A program made the translations under genes and the position numbers. From Epilithonimonas sp. JDS (GTDB lineage Bacteria; Bacteroidota; Bacteroidia; Flavobacteriales; Weeksellaceae): a stretch of 64,000 nucleotides of DNA. Where the stretch lies: assembly GCF_021261315.1 (NCBI RefSeq), contig NZ_JAJSAX010000002.1, positions 310,001 to 374,000 on the forward strand, read 5' to 3'. Positions 9,159-18,516 of the stretch are shown here, piece after piece. The notes beneath the pieces were generated by a model. The model worked only from the letters and a program-made list of their open reading frames with translations, was not told where the DNA came from and searched no databases. Every line of letters starts with the position of its first letter. Position 1 is the stretch's first letter.

Positions 9159-9180
9159 GAATTTAATTTTTAAAATATTA

Positions 9181-9210
9181 ATGCGCTGCTTTTTGGCTGC
9201 GCATTTTTTT
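9181..9210 (+). terminator. Terminator of queA
   Basis: ATGCGC (9181-9186) and GCGCAT (9199-9204) form a short GC-rich stem followed by seven T residues. Confidence 0.75.
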
Positions 9211-9239
9211 ATGTCTTTAATTTTATTTAATTTCATCCA

Positions 9240-10100
9240 ATGAAAGCATTTTCCTTTTTTGCCTTATTATCGATTACATTTTCCTGTTCTCAGACTCAGG
9301 AAAATTTTTCCACCATCGCTTCATTACCAAAAAAAATAAAAGAAGCATCAGCTGCTGAAATCTCAAAAGCATCCCCATTGATCTGGACTATTGAGGACAA
9401 TCACAATCACAATGTTCTCTTTGGTTTTGATGAAAAAGGCGAATTGGTAAAGCAGATCACCATCACAAATGTTGAAAATAATGACTGGGAAGATCTGACT
9501 TCTGATGACGAAGGAAACATTTATATTGGCGATTTTGGAAATAATGACAACGACCGTGAAAATCTTGCGATCTATAAGATAAACGCTGCAGACCTTGATA
9601 AGGACGAAGCAAAAGCACAGTTTATAGTCGAATTCTACTATCCTGAGCAGACGGAATTTCCGCCAAAGAAAAAAGACCGAATTTTTGATGTGGAATCTTT
9701 CTTTATCTTTAAAAATAAATTTTATCTGTTTACAAAAAACAGAAGTTCAAAATTTGATGGAACAACTGTTCTGTACGAAGTTGAAAATAATCCGCTTCAG
9801 AAATTACCTGCAAAAAAACTCGGAAGTTTTGTGACTTGTGAGCAATTTAATCATTGTGCAGTCACGAGTGCAGACATCAGTCCTGACAAAGATAAAGTTG
9901 CGATTTTAAGTTCTGATAAAGTCTGGATCTTCACCAATTGGAAAGGCGACAATTTCCTCTCCGGAGATGTAGAAAAAATAGAACTAAATCACCACACACA
10001 GAAAGAAGGACTTTGCTTTAAAGATGAAAACACGATTCTAATGACTGATGAAGGCGATAAAAAAATTACTGGTAATCTTTATCAATTGAAGCTGAAGTAA
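9240..10100 (+). CDS. Lipoprotein of a conserved propeller-like family
   Basis: The N-terminus SFFALLSITFSCS has a lipobox with Cys16, so this is probably a lipoprotein of the outer or inner membrane. The body has repeated beta-strand blocks that could form a propeller. The segment NDWEDLTSDDEGNIYIGDFG is followed by YYPEQTEFPPKKKDRIFDVES. A paralogue at 20717-21604 has the matching DWEAITNDGENFYIGEFG and YYPEQKDFTP. The NEGxT-like acidic residues resemble SdiA-regulated or esterase-like phytase propellers, but I cannot assign a substrate. Its last 35 bases overlap the end of the convergent GNAT gene. Confidence 0.75.
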   Translation: MKAFSFFALLSITFSCSQTQENFSTIASLPKKIKEASAAEISKASPLIWTIEDNHNHNVLFGFDEKGELVKQITITNVENNDWEDLTSDDEGNIYIGDFGNNDNDRENLAIYKINAADLDKDEAKAQFIVEFYYPEQTEFPPKKKDRIFDVESFFIFKNKFYLFTKNRSSKFDGTTVLYEVENNPLQKLPAKKLGSFVTCEQFNHCAVTSADISPDKDKVAILSSDKVWIFTNWKGDNFLSGDVEKIELNHHTQKEGLCFKDENTILMTDEGDKKITGNLYQLKLK

Positions 10101-10635
10101 ATTGTTTCGTAAAAGAATAAAGCAACATATCCGTAAGAACTTCCTGTCTTTTTCTGTAATCGTTTTTCAGCAAACCTTCCAATTCAAAACCACAGAATTC
10201 TGCTACTTTTTTGCTGGCAACATTATCAGGAGCAATTTTCATAAAGATTCGAAGCATTTCTTTTTCAATGATACAGAAATCTCTAAAAGTTTTCAAAGCT
10301 TCGTAAGAATATTTATGACCCGAAAAATCACTAAAAATAAAATATGCCAATTCGCCTTTTGGAACTGTCCAGTCAATATCTCTGACAGAAATATGACCAA
10401 TCAATTCATTAGATGCTTTGAGATAAATTCCATAATAAAAACATTCATTTTTCTCAAAACTTATAATTTTATTTTGAAAATAAAATTCTGTTTCTTTCAG
10501 AGTTTTTGTTACACTCAAAGTTCTTGAAAAATAATCTTCAAGATTAGCCTTATCATTTTGAAATTTCACAAAAAATTCCTCTGCAAAATCTAATGAATAA
10601 GGCTTTAAAACAAGACGCTCGGTTTCAATCATCAC
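10066..10635 (-). CDS. GNAT family N-acetyltransferase (RimJ/RimL-like)
   Basis: A 189-residue acetyltransferase of the RimJ/RimL type, which acetylates an amine from acetyl-CoA. It begins IETERLVLKPYS, the usual start of this group. The acetyl-CoA region is less well conserved here (ELAYFIFSDFSGHKYSYEA), and the C-terminal half has the typical NVASKKVAEFCGFELEGLLKND. It lies six bases after the large phosphoesterase gene and is likely cotranscribed. The 3' end overlaps the convergent lipoprotein gene by 35 bases, with no terminator between. Confidence 0.85.
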   Translation of the reverse strand: MMIETERLVLKPYSLDFAEEFFVKFQNDKANLEDYFSRTLSVTKTLKETEFYFQNKIISFEKNECFYYGIYLKASNELIGHISVRDIDWTVPKGELAYFIFSDFSGHKYSYEALKTFRDFCIIEKEMLRIFMKIAPDNVASKKVAEFCGFELEGLLKNDYRKRQEVLTDMLLYSFTKQFTSASIDKDYQ

Positions 10636-10641
10636 TTTAAC

Positions 10642-13600
10642 TTAAAAAGTCCCACCAATCCCAACGACCAATCTGCCTCCATCGGATGATGTGAAATAGG
10701 AAAAATTAGCGGAGATTGCATCCACCGCATTTAGCCAAAATCCGCCACCGTAAGAGTTATGCCATTTCTTGAAATATTCGTTTGGAATCCAGACTCTACC
10801 CAAATCAAATCCGCCAAAAACACCGTAGCTCAAAGGTAAAATTGAGTTCTTGATTTTCCCGATTTCAAAACGAAGATCCGAACTTTGATAAAACGAATTC
10901 TTACCATAAAAACGGTTGAAAGAATAGCCTCTCAAATCCGTATTTCCGCCCAGAGTTGCCATTTGATAGAACTCATAATCGTTGCCCAAAAGCCATTTTG
11001 CTTTGGCATAAGTTGACCACACTAATTTTTTATTTTTCGTCAAAGAATGTAAAAAGCCAAGTCCGGTTTCTAATGAAGCATACTGGCGGTCTGTATTTTT
11101 CAGATTGACATTGTAAACCGTTCTGACATCGAATTTCATTCCCGCTTTTGGATTCGCTTTATTATCATAATTTTCATAAATGAAAGAAACATCTGCGCCG
11201 CCAAACTGTTTTGAGTCGAAAACATCATCATTCACAATGCCCGGCAAAGAAATATAGCGATTGGCTGTTCTGTCGATTTTCAGGATCTCATAATTAAGTT
11301 TTGCAGAGAATGTTGCGGCATTTTTGTTCCAGTTGATAGATGGAGAAAATGCAAACTCTCTAGCTCTCACATTGTTAAAACGTTTCCCAAATTCATCTTT
11401 CGGATTGATGCTTTTGTTTCCGACGCCATAGAAATTCCGTATGTAGTGCGAACTTGTAACTCTTGTATCCAAACCGTAGAACCAACCGCCTGTCAACATA
11501 GGAAACAAGCCTTGATAAGCCAACTCGTAACCCTCCGTTCCGGTGAAATAATTAGCCAAAAAATGATGTTTTTGAGAATATGGTTTTTTAATAAAATCAT
11601 TCACAGTATAATCCGCATTGAAACCTACTGCCAACGCATCATCCGGATTGAAATTGAAATTCATATACGTTGTGAAAACATTGTATTTTGGATTTTGGTA
11701 ATTGTATTGGTTGATGTCGTAATCGTCTGTCAGTCTAACAGTTGCATTACCTTTGTTTTCCAAATCATTTTTCTTGCTTTTGTAATCGTAGATTTTTACT
11801 TTTCTGGAATTGGAAATAGAATATTTATCATTATCCAGACCACCTAAAAGATCAATTCTGATGCTGGATTTTTGTGTTCCCTGAACCAGAAATTCATCAT
11901 CGTCATCCAAGCCGTAAAGCAAAATTTCCTTAGTCATTTCCCCCGAATAGATTTTTGAAGACGCCAGTTCTTCTCCAGATTTTTTAAGACGCAAGATCTT
12001 GACTTCCGTTTCATTATTCGGCAATCTGGTGATTACAAATTTGTCTTTTTTGTTGGTTCCGGTAAGAATTACTTTTTCCTGCAAGACCTTATAATATTGT
12101 GAAGCATATTTTTGAAGATCACCTTTTCTGACCAGTAATTTCTGAATCAAATCTTCTGAAACATTGTCCTGAACTTCTTTCGGCAAGTTTTTAAAAGCTT
12201 CCCGAATATCAATTTCCGACAAATTCTTCTGAATAAACTCTGCTACGTCCAGCCAATCTTTTTGAACCGAATTTTTAGCAAAAACCAAATCCAAAGGATA
12301 AGGTTCGCGGTTGAACCATTTAATACTTTCTATCTGATTATCAAAAGTCTGCATATGCTTCAACTCAGGAAATTCCATCAGAATTCCCGTGATGAAGCCG
12401 TCATATTTAGCAAAAGCCTGATCTCTGTCTTTCGGGATTGGACTATAGATGACACTTCCGTTTTCTTTTTTCTCCTCAAATTTCCATTGGTCGTGATGCC
12501 TGTCCCAATCGCCGATCAGCATATCAAACAAACGTGCTTTGATCCACGCTTTTTCATCGATTTTATATTTTTCATCTTTAGCAAGATTCAGAATTACTTC
12601 ATCAGTTCCATACACTTTATTCGGATTTTCCTCAGTTTCCATTGGTCGGTCTTCGAGATAGTACAGTTCGTCTCCGAAAGTATCATTGAAGTTTTTCAGC
12701 GTTTTCTGTTTCGGAATGTAAAAAAGTTGAGGCGTTGTATGACGGATTCCCAGCTTGTCAGACATTTCTCCAATAACCAAAGGTGTGTAAGGATGCGATG
12801 TTGTGTAGAAATCCAAAAGAAATTTGTCTGCATAACTTCCAGAAAAATCATCAATCACATATTGATTTTTAAAAGCTACGGACTGTAAAAATCGAACACC
12901 ACTTTTTTTCAAGGCACGGATCACATATTCGTTTCCATTTTTAGTTTCCAGTCGCAAAGATTTGGTTTGATGTCCGCCTCCTGCTCTATCGGTTTTCACA
13001 CCGCCTAAAAGGGTGTCCAATGAAAGATTTTTGACGCTTATTTTCTTTGAATAATATTCGCGGTAATGTTTTCCCCAAAGAAATTCGTAGAACTTATTTT
13101 TCTTCGTCATTGCAGAATCATAGATTGAAGATTCCGAATATTGAGGGAAATTTTTAGGATAATCTGTGATTGAAATTTCTTCTTTTCCTAAAACTGTTTT
13201 TCTGAAAAGCAGATCAGATTTGGTTTGATTCAAGGAATAAAAACTCACTTCCGCATTTCCCGATTTTGAAATTTTCAGTTCGGCATAACCATTTTTTCCG
13301 AATGAAAAATCATTGTTTCCTGTGGCTTTTGCGGCTTCAGTTTTTGAGCCAGCACCGCTGATGATCTGTCTGATGTCGCCTTGCTCGATGTATTGCAAAT
13401 TGTGATCGTGACCGGAAACAACAACCACATTTTTTCGGCCGCTGATTAAGGTTTTGACCCTGTCTGACAGATTTTTATAATTCTGATTGGAAATATCCTG
13501 ATGCGTGATTCCGCCTGTAGCTCTCGTCAAATTGATGATTGAACCTAAAACCGGCAACGGGATTTTATTTTCTAAAGGAAAGATTTGTTTCTCCCAAGAG

Positions 13601-14319
13601 TAATTTCCACCGTGAGATCCGTGCGTTATCAAAGGATGATGCGTAGCCACAACAATTGTTTTATTTTGATTTTTGTTGAGCTGATCTTCAAATTCTGTGT
13701 AGAAATCTTCCCTTGTTTTGAGGTCACATTTTTCGTTGATTCCCGGATTTTTGCTCCAATCAGCCAAAACCCATTCTGTATCAATTAAAATTAAAGTAAG
13801 TTTTTTATTGATTTTTCGGGTTTCGATTGGACAGCCATTTCTGGGTGCGAACGTACTTTTGTCTCCGAATTTTTCTGTGATGTAATCTTCTTCGCGGTTC
13901 AAACCTTTGATGCCGTTGTTGTACCAATCGTGGTTGCCTGGAATGAAGATGGTCTTGCCTGAAAAATTGTTGGCCAACGAAATCTGATTGTCCAATTTTT
14001 TTTCTGCTAAATTTCTATTCTGATCGTCTTTTTTCGGCATTCCTGCCGGGTAAATATTGTCGCCGAGGAAAAGCAAAGTACTGTTTCCTGAAGCTTTGGA
14101 AAGTGAATCTTTCAAGACATTCATATTTTTGAAAGCTTCATCCTGGTCAAGATTTCCGGCGTCGCCAACCAAATAAAATGTGTGGACAATGCTATCTTTG
14201 ATCGCGGATTTTTTTTCAAAATTTCTTACATTCTTTCCATAGTCTGCTTTCTGGACTGCGCAGGAAATGACAGCGAATGATATGATGATTAAAAGATATA
14301 GCTGATATAGTTTTTTCAT
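10642..14319 (-). CDS. Giant lipoprotein: metallophosphoesterase, kinase-like middle region and Omp85-type barrel
   Basis: A 1225-residue protein with a lipobox (FAVISC, Cys20). Residues about 45-360 are a calcineurin-like phosphoesterase: YLVGDAGN, FLGDNIYP, GNHDW, THHPL and SGHDHNLQ supply the dinuclear metal ligands, in the purple acid phosphatase style. Residues about 440-700 contain EYVIRALKK, LIGDWDRHHDQW (near 603) and IPKDRDQAFAKYDG (near 630), which resemble FAM20/CotH-type kinase motifs; this is my inference. Residues about 870-1225 are a beta-barrel of the surface antigen/Omp85 type, ending in a C-terminal Phe. It is probably an outer-membrane protein. Family members are usually annotated only as metallophosphoesterases. 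The GNAT gene follows in the same direction. Confidence 0.85.
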   Translation of the reverse strand: MKKLYQLYLLIIISFAVISCAVQKADYGKNVRNFEKKSAIKDSIVHTFYLVGDAGNLDQDEAFKNMNVLKDSLSKASGNSTLLFLGDNIYPAGMPKKDDQNRNLAEKKLDNQISLANNFSGKTIFIPGNHDWYNNGIKGLNREEDYITEKFGDKSTFAPRNGCPIETRKINKKLTLILIDTEWVLADWSKNPGINEKCDLKTREDFYTEFEDQLNKNQNKTIVVATHHPLITHGSHGGNYSWEKQIFPLENKIPLPVLGSIINLTRATGGITHQDISNQNYKNLSDRVKTLISGRKNVVVVSGHDHNLQYIEQGDIRQIISGAGSKTEAAKATGNNDFSFGKNGYAELKISKSGNAEVSFYSLNQTKSDLLFRKTVLGKEEISITDYPKNFPQYSESSIYDSAMTKKNKFYEFLWGKHYREYYSKKISVKNLSLDTLLGGVKTDRAGGGHQTKSLRLETKNGNEYVIRALKKSGVRFLQSVAFKNQYVIDDFSGSYADKFLLDFYTTSHPYTPLVIGEMSDKLGIRHTTPQLFYIPKQKTLKNFNDTFGDELYYLEDRPMETEENPNKVYGTDEVILNLAKDEKYKIDEKAWIKARLFDMLIGDWDRHHDQWKFEEKKENGSVIYSPIPKDRDQAFAKYDGFITGILMEFPELKHMQTFDNQIESIKWFNREPYPLDLVFAKNSVQKDWLDVAEFIQKNLSEIDIREAFKNLPKEVQDNVSEDLIQKLLVRKGDLQKYASQYYKVLQEKVILTGTNKKDKFVITRLPNNETEVKILRLKKSGEELASSKIYSGEMTKEILLYGLDDDDEFLVQGTQKSSIRIDLLGGLDNDKYSISNSRKVKIYDYKSKKNDLENKGNATVRLTDDYDINQYNYQNPKYNVFTTYMNFNFNPDDALAVGFNADYTVNDFIKKPYSQKHHFLANYFTGTEGYELAYQGLFPMLTGGWFYGLDTRVTSSHYIRNFYGVGNKSINPKDEFGKRFNNVRAREFAFSPSINWNKNAATFSAKLNYEILKIDRTANRYISLPGIVNDDVFDSKQFGGADVSFIYENYDNKANPKAGMKFDVRTVYNVNLKNTDRQYASLETGLGFLHSLTKNKKLVWSTYAKAKWLLGNDYEFYQMATLGGNTDLRGYSFNRFYGKNSFYQSSDLRFEIGKIKNSILPLSYGVFGGFDLGRVWIPNEYFKKWHNSYGGGFWLNAVDAISANFSYFTSSDGGRLVVGIGGTF

Positions 14320-14331
14320 ACTTCGATTATT

Positions 14332-14408
14332 AATATGTCGGTGCTTCGCACCTTTTGGTCTTCTGTATTTATTTTTCTACCGATATGTCATTGCTTCGCA
14401 ACTTACTC
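14332..14408. repeat. Tandem pair of ATATGTC-TGCTTCGCA hairpin repeats
   Basis: Two copies of the pattern TATGTCnnTGCTTCGCAnCTT occur at about 14334-14356 and 14384-14406. Each holds a small palindrome (GGTGCTTCGCACC and TTGCTTCGCAA). The two palindromes differ in their outer bases yet stay complementary. They lie just upstream of the large phosphoesterase gene in the 336-base divergent gap, which holds no gene. Confidence 0.6.
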
Positions 14409-14449
14409 AAAATATTGATCGTATTACAATCTTTCTGCTTTGCGAAGCG

Positions 14450-14510
14450 CAGCCCGGCCTGATTGGATCCTGAACTTCCGGGAGGGAACGGAAGGCGGAA
14501 ATAGCCGCCA
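14450..14510 (+). repeat. Dispersed element B, copy 3 (short form)
   Basis: GCAGCCCGGCCTGATTGGAT is followed closely by GGGAACGGAAGGCGGAAAT and AGCCGCC. The borders match element B at 1433-1540, but the long T/A stem is missing, so this is a shortened or decayed copy. Confidence 0.6.
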
Positions 14511-14632
14511 TAATTAACATTAAATGATTGAAAGATTCAGAAAATTAAATGATTATTGATTAAAAATCTAAAATTACTGAAACTCTAACATTATTTAACA
14601 AAATTAAAATTAATAAGCTGTCAATACTTTCT

Positions 14633-14640
14633 TAAATTTG
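14633..14640 (+). promoter_or_regulatory. TAnnTTTG -7 box of the HD-PycTM gene
   Basis: TAAATTTG lies 15 bases before the ATG at 14656. It overlaps an alternative TTG start codon at 14638, which supports the later ATG as the real start and implies a leader of only about ten bases. Confidence 0.6.
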
Positions 14641-14655
14641 TTTCAAATTGCTTTT

Positions 14656-15858
14656 ATGGATATTTTGAAAATCTCGGAAGATTACGTTAAAAATTTATTC
14701 AAAGATAGATTATCTTCTGTTTATACTTATCATAATCTGGATCATACAATCCAGGTGGTTGATAAAATAAAAATCCTGGCAAAAGAGGAAAATGTAAATC
14801 CGGAAGATACGGAAGATTTGCTTCTGGCTGGCTGGTTTCACGACTTAGGCTACATAGACGACAGCGAAAATCACGAAGAAGAAAGCCGGAAACTGGCTGA
14901 AAAATTCCTGAAAGAACATCAGTTTGCTGAAGACCGAATTGCAAAAATCGGAAAATTGATCCTGGCTACCGAAAAGTTCTACAGACCAACGAATCATCTG
15001 GAAAATATTATCAAGGATGCAGATCTGTATCATTTGGCTTCCGATGATTATTTCAATGTCTGTGAAAATCTGAGACAGGAAATCAAGGAGGTTCATCATC
15101 AGAAATTCAGTAAGCTGCAATGGGCGGAACTGAATACGGCTTTCTTTGCAAAACATCAGTTTTACACCAAATTTGCTAAAGAAAACTGGCAGCCCATAAA
15201 AGAAAAAAACACCGAAAAAATCTTTGATAAAATCAAAAATCTGAAAGAGGACAAAAAAGAAAAATCATCTCAGGACAAGGACAAAGCACTTCTGAACAAG
15301 AAGAAACTCGAAAAGCTGGAAAGTCCGGAACGAGGCATTGAAACGATGTTCCGCGTGACGCTGAATAATCACACAAAACTAAGCCAAATTGCTGACAGTA
15401 AAGCGAATATCTTACTTTCCGTCAACGCAATTATTATTTCGGTTGCGTTGTCAACACTCATTCCGAAACTGGATGCGCCGAATAATTCGCATCTGATCAT
15501 TCCGACTTTCATTATGATTATGTCGAGTGTCGCGTGTATTATTTTAGCGATAATGTCCACAAGACCGAAAGTGTCGAGCGGAACGTTTACCCGAAAAGAA
15601 ATTGAAGAGAAAAAAGTAAATCTTCTCTTCTTCGGGAATTTCTATAAAATGCCGATGGAAGAATATCTCTGGGCGATGAAGGAAATGATGGTCGACAGAC
15701 AATATCTTTACGACACGATGATCAAAGATCTCTATTATCTGGGAATTGTGCTGAACAGAAAATACAAATTATTGAGACTGACTTACACGGTCTTTACGAT
15801 TGGAATTATTGCCTCTGTGATTGCTTTTGTGGTGGCTTTTAGGAATGTGACGGTGTAA
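14656..15858 (+). CDS. HD-domain protein fused to a PycTM (DUF5706) membrane effector domain
   Basis: The N-terminal HD domain (about residues 20-145) has YHNLDH (His26, His30), FHDLGY (His62, Asp63) and a later KDADLYHL, as in metal-dependent phosphohydrolases. A charged linker (about 175-220) follows. The C-terminal part begins HTKLSQIADSKANILLSVNA and contains three hydrophobic segments, at about 240-262, 270-292 and 375-397. That signature is the DUF5706/PycTM domain, known as the membrane effector of Pycsar antiphage systems. No nucleotide cyclase gene is adjacent. HD-PycTM fusions may hydrolyse or sense a nucleotide signal; the substrate is unknown. The start was taken from the promoter position. 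Confidence 0.85.
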   Translation: MDILKISEDYVKNLFKDRLSSVYTYHNLDHTIQVVDKIKILAKEENVNPEDTEDLLLAGWFHDLGYIDDSENHEEESRKLAEKFLKEHQFAEDRIAKIGKLILATEKFYRPTNHLENIIKDADLYHLASDDYFNVCENLRQEIKEVHHQKFSKLQWAELNTAFFAKHQFYTKFAKENWQPIKEKNTEKIFDKIKNLKEDKKEKSSQDKDKALLNKKKLEKLESPERGIETMFRVTLNNHTKLSQIADSKANILLSVNAIIISVALSTLIPKLDAPNNSHLIIPTFIMIMSSVACIILAIMSTRPKVSSGTFTRKEIEEKKVNLLFFGNFYKMPMEEYLWAMKEMMVDRQYLYDTMIKDLYYLGIVLNRKYKLLRLTYTVFTIGIIASVIAFVVAFRNVTV

Positions 15859-15935
15859 ATTGAGAGACTAATTTTCGTGATCAGAATTAAATATTTACAA
15901 TCATAGTAAGGCTATTCCTAAATTATCAATTTTTA

Positions 15936-18266
15936 TTAAACTACCTCGACAAAATTATAATCCACTTCCGTCGCCTCATAATTCACAGCAACTCGCAGAG
16001 CTTTCAAACCATTAATTCCCTGTAAATCTTCAACTTCCAGTTCTTCAACAGTTGATTCCAAAACATTTTGATCCTGAAGGATTTTAATCAATTTCAGATA
16101 ATCCTGTCTTTCCTTTTCCTGAGAAAAAATAATACTGATTTTTCCGGGCTGAGTTATACGTTCAGTCGAGTTCTTAATCGTTGATTTGTCAATGCGTTTT
16201 TTGATCATTTCGTAGCGCGCATTGTAGCTTCCATCGACATCAAAACGCTTTTCATCCATTCTGAATCTGATGCTGATGGGCGTGCTGTAAACCAAAATTA
16301 AAGAAGAAACATCAAGAGAAAATTCAAGATTATTGCGGAACTGGTTGTACTGCAACTCACTTTCGCAAAGGACACGCAATTGCCATAATCTCAGATTTTT
16401 CAAAAATACCGGATCATAGGTCAGATCTGGCGCAATCGACGAACCGATGTACATATTATGCTCTACGCCATCTGTTTTGAAACGCTCATAATAGAAAGGA
16501 AAACGAACTTGCTGTTCCTCTTGTCTTTTGTCGAGAATATCAGCCAGATTTCTATTAATTAAAGACAAACTATCATCAAACTTTTTACGGAAATCATAAA
16601 CCATATTGGTTCTCGGATCCAGTTTTTTGAAGTAGTCTGTAATTAACTGATTATAATCGATATTTTGAAGTTTTATCGATTCAAATAACGGATGAATTTC
16701 TGATAAAATAAAGGTTTGAACAATATTTTCTGTATCAGCTTTGATATCGGTTTTGAGTAATTCCTGATAATAATTCAGTTTATTTTTTACAATATCAAAA
16801 TTATTTTCTGAACTTAATTTTAAAAATAAATCCGAAATCAAACCCAACTGAATTTCCAAATCCTGCTTGATGACCAAATTTCTGGAAATAGAGGAATTGC
16901 GAACATCAGTCTGCCCGAAGAGCGGCGTCAATTCCTGAAAACTGATATTCCTGTAAGGCAAATCAAATTCTGCATTGAAGAAACCAATATGACGTTCCGC
17001 TTCCTGTCGGAATTTCCAATAAACACTTGGATGAATTGATGTATATTCCCGTTGAATAATCGCTTGAATTCGGGTTTCAATTCCCGTATAAAGCCTGTCC
17101 ATCGTATCTACCAGATATGGCATCACGATTTCCATCTTGTTGGCATTGATGCTGTTCAGAAGTTTCTTTTTGGAAACCAATTCTACAATCCCGAGGATTC
17201 TTTTGTCTTTGATAATTGGTGCAAAAATCGCGCTTTTAATTCCCGCTTCATACAATTGTTTTGCCATCTGGCTGTCGGGATATTCCTGAAAACTTCTGTC
17301 GACATCGGAAACACTGAAGTATTTTTTGGAATCTACAAGTGCGTTGAAGTTCTTCTCGCAAAGCATTTCATTCTTACAATCTCTTGCCCCTGATATCAGG
17401 ATAAAACTGTCCATAATCCCATTAATAGGACTTCTCACGAATTTATTGTCCTCGTGATTGATGGCAGTGTAACCGACTTCCAAATCCGAAACCTGAAAAA
17501 TTGAGCGGAAAATAGTATTCAATTCGCCTTTCAGATTTTTATCATCTTCAATGTTGATCAGCTTGCTTTTCAGGTTCGAAATTGCACTTTCGGTAGTTGC
17601 ATCAAAGAAACTGATAACTGCAAAACCTTTCAGTTCCCAGCTTTCTGGCGGAAATTTTTCTTTCCAAAGTTCGTGATCTTCAAAATTGTCCAGTAATTCG
17701 GCAATTTCATCTTCTGTTAATCGTGTGAAATTTTCTTTTGGATTAATTTCGATAAAATCCACATTATTCAGGAAGCGATAATGATTCACAATGCCTTCCT
17801 CATTTGGAATATCGAAGATAAAAGGCTGCACAAAATTAAGTTCTACATTGTAATAATTACGCAAAATGATGCAGCAACTGATCACATAAAAACGGTGCGG
17901 ATCCATATCCTTGATGATCATATCAAAGTTCTCACCCGCTTTATCAATAATGTTTTGTAAACGTTCTGTCGGATTGAAAAAGAAATTGTAGAAAGGAAAA
18001 CCTATCGCCTTGATTTCATTTTTCGTGAGCATCTGAGGAAACAGATCTTTAAGAAGCTCCTTCATCAGCACTTCATTTTTCTCAAAAAAATCGAGATTGC
18101 TGATGCCGTTTTTCAGCTCAGGGAATTGCTTTATTTGTTCTAAAATATTTTTATGAGAAAGTGCGTAATCAGCATTTTGAAAAGCCTCCGATTCCATTTT
18201 CTGGATCAGTTTTTCAAAAGAAAAATTTAGTTTGAAAGGGCTTTCGTAAAGGGTTTGGAATTCCAT
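15936..18266 (-). CDS. GAF domain protein
   Basis: A 776-residue soluble protein without signal peptide. Residues about 245-395 look like a GAF sensor domain, with SAIFAPIIKDKRILGIVELVS near its end. The N-terminal and C-terminal halves carry no domain I recognise; long helical stretches are likely. No kinase, cyclase or HTH output domain is visible, so the signalling role is unclear. It is monocistronic, with a promoter 17 bases upstream of the ATG. Confidence 0.75.
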   Translation of the reverse strand: MEFQTLYESPFKLNFSFEKLIQKMESEAFQNADYALSHKNILEQIKQFPELKNGISNLDFFEKNEVLMKELLKDLFPQMLTKNEIKAIGFPFYNFFFNPTERLQNIIDKAGENFDMIIKDMDPHRFYVISCCIILRNYYNVELNFVQPFIFDIPNEEGIVNHYRFLNNVDFIEINPKENFTRLTEDEIAELLDNFEDHELWKEKFPPESWELKGFAVISFFDATTESAISNLKSKLINIEDDKNLKGELNTIFRSIFQVSDLEVGYTAINHEDNKFVRSPINGIMDSFILISGARDCKNEMLCEKNFNALVDSKKYFSVSDVDRSFQEYPDSQMAKQLYEAGIKSAIFAPIIKDKRILGIVELVSKKKLLNSINANKMEIVMPYLVDTMDRLYTGIETRIQAIIQREYTSIHPSVYWKFRQEAERHIGFFNAEFDLPYRNISFQELTPLFGQTDVRNSSISRNLVIKQDLEIQLGLISDLFLKLSSENNFDIVKNKLNYYQELLKTDIKADTENIVQTFILSEIHPLFESIKLQNIDYNQLITDYFKKLDPRTNMVYDFRKKFDDSLSLINRNLADILDKRQEEQQVRFPFYYERFKTDGVEHNMYIGSSIAPDLTYDPVFLKNLRLWQLRVLCESELQYNQFRNNLEFSLDVSSLILVYSTPISIRFRMDEKRFDVDGSYNARYEMIKKRIDKSTIKNSTERITQPGKISIIFSQEKERQDYLKLIKILQDQNVLESTVEELEVEDLQGINGLKALRVAVNYEATEVDYNFVEVV

Positions 18267-18282
18267 GAGGTAAAAATCAATG

Positions 18283-18290
18283 CAAATGTA
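18283..18290 (-). promoter_or_regulatory. TAnnTTTG -7 box of the GAF protein gene
   Basis: The minus strand reads TACATTTG, 17 bases upstream of the ATG at 18266. Confidence 0.6.
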
Positions 18291-18491
18291 AGAATTATGA
18301 ATATATTAATAAAGTCGATTCAAAATTAAAAATACTCTATTTCAATTTAACAATCAATCAATGTAGCGGTGTAACAATTTAGTAATGAATTAAATAACGT
18401 ACACTAAAAGATTGAAATAGTTGCATCATTCTGAATTATCACATTTATCTATTGCTACATTGTGATATTTTTAAATTGCTATATTATGCCG

Positions 18492-18499
18492 TATCTTTG
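18492..18499 (+). promoter_or_regulatory. TAnnTTTG -7 box of rlmN
   Basis: TATCTTTG lies 18 bases before the TTG start of rlmN. Confidence 0.75.
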
Positions 18500-18516
18500 C
18501 AAAAAATTTCAGAACA

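Noticed and set aside
14656-15858. A complete Pycsar system
   Set aside because: No cyclase gene adjoins the PycTM-domain gene, and the HD fusion differs from the standard two-gene layout.
18340-18480. Possible tandem repeats of the GTAGC/GTAAC type before rlmN
   Set aside because: The phrases are too short and irregular in this AT-rich stretch to call a repeat.
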